Assembly (NCBI GenBank): GCA_014879855.1
Contig: JACSRH010000455.1
Coordinates: 1-18,244, forward strand
From: Caldilineaceae bacterium
Lineage (GTDB): Bacteria; Chloroflexota; Anaerolineae; Caldilineales; Caldilineaceae
Direction of reading: 5' to 3'
DNA length: 18,244 nucleotides
The notes under the pieces are model-generated. The model saw nothing but the letters and a program-made list of their open reading frames with translations, ran no database searches and had not been told where the DNA came from. The position numbers and the translations under genes were made by a program. Positions 14,213 to 18,244 of the stretch are shown here, in pieces; the stretch's first letter is position 1, and each line of letters begins with the position of its first letter.

Positions 14213-14931
14213 TGGCGCGCAAGCGTGCGCCGGCAGGAACCTGCGCATTTTGTGGCCGTGAAGTCGCGGCCGCGGGCATCACCAAACACCTGACGACTTG
14301 TGCGGCGCGCCAGGCTGCCGTCGAGAAGACCGCGGCCAGCAAACGGAAATTGCAGCCGCTCTACCACCTGATCGTGCGCGACGCGGTGGATGGAACTTAC
14401 TGGCTCCACCTGGAGGCGCCCGCGACCACGACGCTCCAGCAGCTTGACCTCTACCTGCGCGCCATCTGGGTCGATTGTTGCGGCCACATGAGCCATTTTG
14501 TCTTTGGCACGACGCGCTATCAGGAGCTGATCGATGGTTTCTTTGCGCTTGGCGACCAGAAGAACATCACGACCTCCATCGGCGAGGTGTTTCGTCCCGG
14601 TCTCAAGGGCAAATACGAATATGATTTTGGGACGCCGACCGAACTCAAGGTCGAAGTTGTGGAGATGCGCGAAGGCAAGCCGCTGACGACAAAACCGGTC
14701 GTCCTGCTGGCGCGCAATCTCATGCCGGCGTATGTTTGCACCGAGTGCGGGGAGCCGGCCACGCATATCTGCTTACAGTGTTATTTTGAAGTAGGGGAGC
14801 CAGGCTGCTATTTGTGCGCGGATCATGCCAGACGCCACGATTGCACACTCTACGGCGGGCCCAAAATGCGCTTCAACTCGCCGCGCACCGGACGCTGTAA
14901 ATACAACGGCCCGGCCAATCCACCGTATTGA
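14209..14931 (+). CDS. pRiA4b ORF-3-like protein with N- and C-terminal zinc-binding modules
   Basis: This 240-aa protein has three parts. Residues 12-31 hold a C2HC zinc-finger pattern (C12, C15, H27, C31). The central part (about 51-165) fits the plasmid pRiA4b ORF-3 family: LYHLIVRDAVDGTYWLHLEA, TLQQLDLYLRAIWVDCCGHMSHFVF and a strand KYEYDFGTPTELKVEVV. The C-terminus has ordered Cys/His pairs (C177, C180, C188, C191, C200, C203, H206, H210, C212) that suggest two zinc sites, B-box-like. The ATG overlaps the preceding DUF1349 stop, so the two are translationally coupled. A nucleic-acid or protein-binding role is guessed from the zinc modules; no function is known. A second ATG directly follows the first. 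Confidence 0.8.
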   Translation: MMARKRAPAGTCAFCGREVAAAGITKHLTTCAARQAAVEKTAASKRKLQPLYHLIVRDAVDGTYWLHLEAPATTTLQQLDLYLRAIWVDCCGHMSHFVFGTTRYQELIDGFFALGDQKNITTSIGEVFRPGLKGKYEYDFGTPTELKVEVVEMREGKPLTTKPVVLLARNLMPAYVCTECGEPATHICLQCYFEVGEPGCYLCADHARRHDCTLYGGPKMRFNSPRTGRCKYNGPANPPY

Positions 14932-14933
14932 GA

Positions 14934-14957
14934 GAGGGGGCGAGTTGCGAGGAGCGA
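14934..14957. repeat. GCGAG-type repeat, copy 2
   Basis: GAGGGGGCGAGTTGCGAGGA and following bases start 3 bp past the stop codon of the pRiA4b-like gene. The string closely matches copy 3 behind secA. Confidence 0.5.
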
Positions 14958-15066
14958 CGCGTATAGCGTAATGCCTCAGGCGCAACCCATTCCCTATCAA
15001 AAGTGCGCTTTGCTCTTGTTCTCGGACGCTGTTGATCCGTCTCAAGCCGACAGAATGCGCCCTACA

Positions 15067-15094
15067 TTGACCGTGCGCCCGTCCGTGGTAGAAT
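15067..15094 (+). promoter_or_regulatory. secA promoter
   Basis: TTGACC (15067-15072), a 16-nt spacer and TAGAAT (15089-15094), the latter preceded by the TGn extension, make the best primary-sigma promoter in the window. The leader to the secA start would be about 105 nt. Confidence 0.65.
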
Positions 15095-15206
15095 GCACTG
15101 TTGCTGGCCTGGCCGATAATTTTCAAAGTGTGCAGGCAGATTTGTATGCGAAAGTTCGGTCGGGGCCAGGTGTGCGCCGCTCGAGAGCTATCAAGGGAAC
15201 GTATTT

Positions 15207-18174
<2,968 letters not shown>

Positions 18175-18176
<2 letters not shown>

Positions 18177-18202
18177 GGGGAGTTGCGAGGGGCGAGGGGC
18201 GA
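18175..18202. repeat. GCGAG-type repeat, copy 3
   Basis: GGGGGAGTTGCGAGGGGCGA and following bases overlap and follow the secA stop codon. It is related to copies at 14934-14957 and 10947-10974. The remaining bases to the window end show nothing I can support, including no clear terminator. Confidence 0.5.
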
Positions 18203-18244
18203 ACCCATCTCCCTTTTTGCCCATTTCGTCGGTTGAAGATGAGA

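Larger units (their letters stand above)
14932..15206. other. Intergenic region upstream of secA (275 bp)
   Basis: This region contains a GCGAG-type repeat (14934-14957) and the secA promoter (15067-15094). Short open frames here lack ribosome-binding sites and family features. No secM-like arrest gene could be supported. Confidence 0.5.

Noticed and set aside
18177..18244. Terminator behind secA
   Set aside because: A CTCCCTTTTT string is present, but no stem of convincing length could be paired with it in the remaining sequence.

Overview
The window is GC-rich bacterial DNA with 16 intact protein genes on both strands. No RNA gene, insertion sequence, phage gene or CRISPR array was seen. 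The gene mix suggests a member of the Chloroflexota, perhaps Caldilineae or Anaerolineae: a SecA of about 990 residues ending in a SEC-C motif, lipoproteins with Pro/Thr-rich linkers and an SH3b domain, a heme A synthase with a GCGDNWPLC signature, a pRiA4b ORF-3-like protein, and several families of short intergenic repeats. This placement is inferred from gene style, not from a marker search.

Layout. Positions 55-1355 (minus strand): a small membrane protein and heme A synthase. Positions 1658-4445 (plus): four consecutive predicted lipoproteins, namely a rhodanese, a YtkA/FixH-like protein, a di-heme MauG/cytochrome c peroxidase-like protein and a META-like protein. Positions 4503-6216 (minus): a stand-alone Lrp/AsnC ligand-binding domain and kynureninase, separated by a 121-bp inverted-repeat element. 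Positions 6396-6920 (plus): a gamma-carbonic-anhydrase-like hexapeptide protein. Its transcription converges on that of an SH3b lipoprotein (7082-8158, minus), with a two-way terminator between them. Positions 8392-12105 (minus): a sugar-nucleotide and envelope group read in the order RMD-like reductase, GDP-mannose 4,6-dehydratase, membrane protein with a lectin-like domain, HEAT-repeat protein. Positions 12356-12820 (plus): an Hsp20 chaperone with a strong terminator. Positions 12999-13547 (minus): an FMN split-barrel protein. Positions 13661-14931 (plus): a DUF1349 protein overlapping a zinc-finger/pRiA4b ORF-3 protein. Positions 15207-18176 (plus): secA with a clear promoter.

How the genes fit together. 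Heme A synthase and the lipoprotein cluster point to aerobic respiration and outer-face redox chemistry. The GMD/RMD pair would make GDP-D-rhamnose for a surface glycan, and the two genes behind GMD may serve the envelope. Kynureninase and the Lrp-like domain suggest amino-acid (tryptophan) metabolism. Most other genes are single housekeeping or poorly characterised units.

No clear new multi-gene system was found. The most notable signals are the short repeats that fill the intergenic regions (a 121-bp inverted-repeat element, two copies of a hairpin around a 15-bp tandem array, a hexanucleotide array, CAGAG-type and GCGAG-type repeats), a recurring TGnTAGAATGCA promoter-like motif, a gamma-carbonic anhydrase with Glu at an expected metal-ligand His, and the run of four lipoprotein genes.
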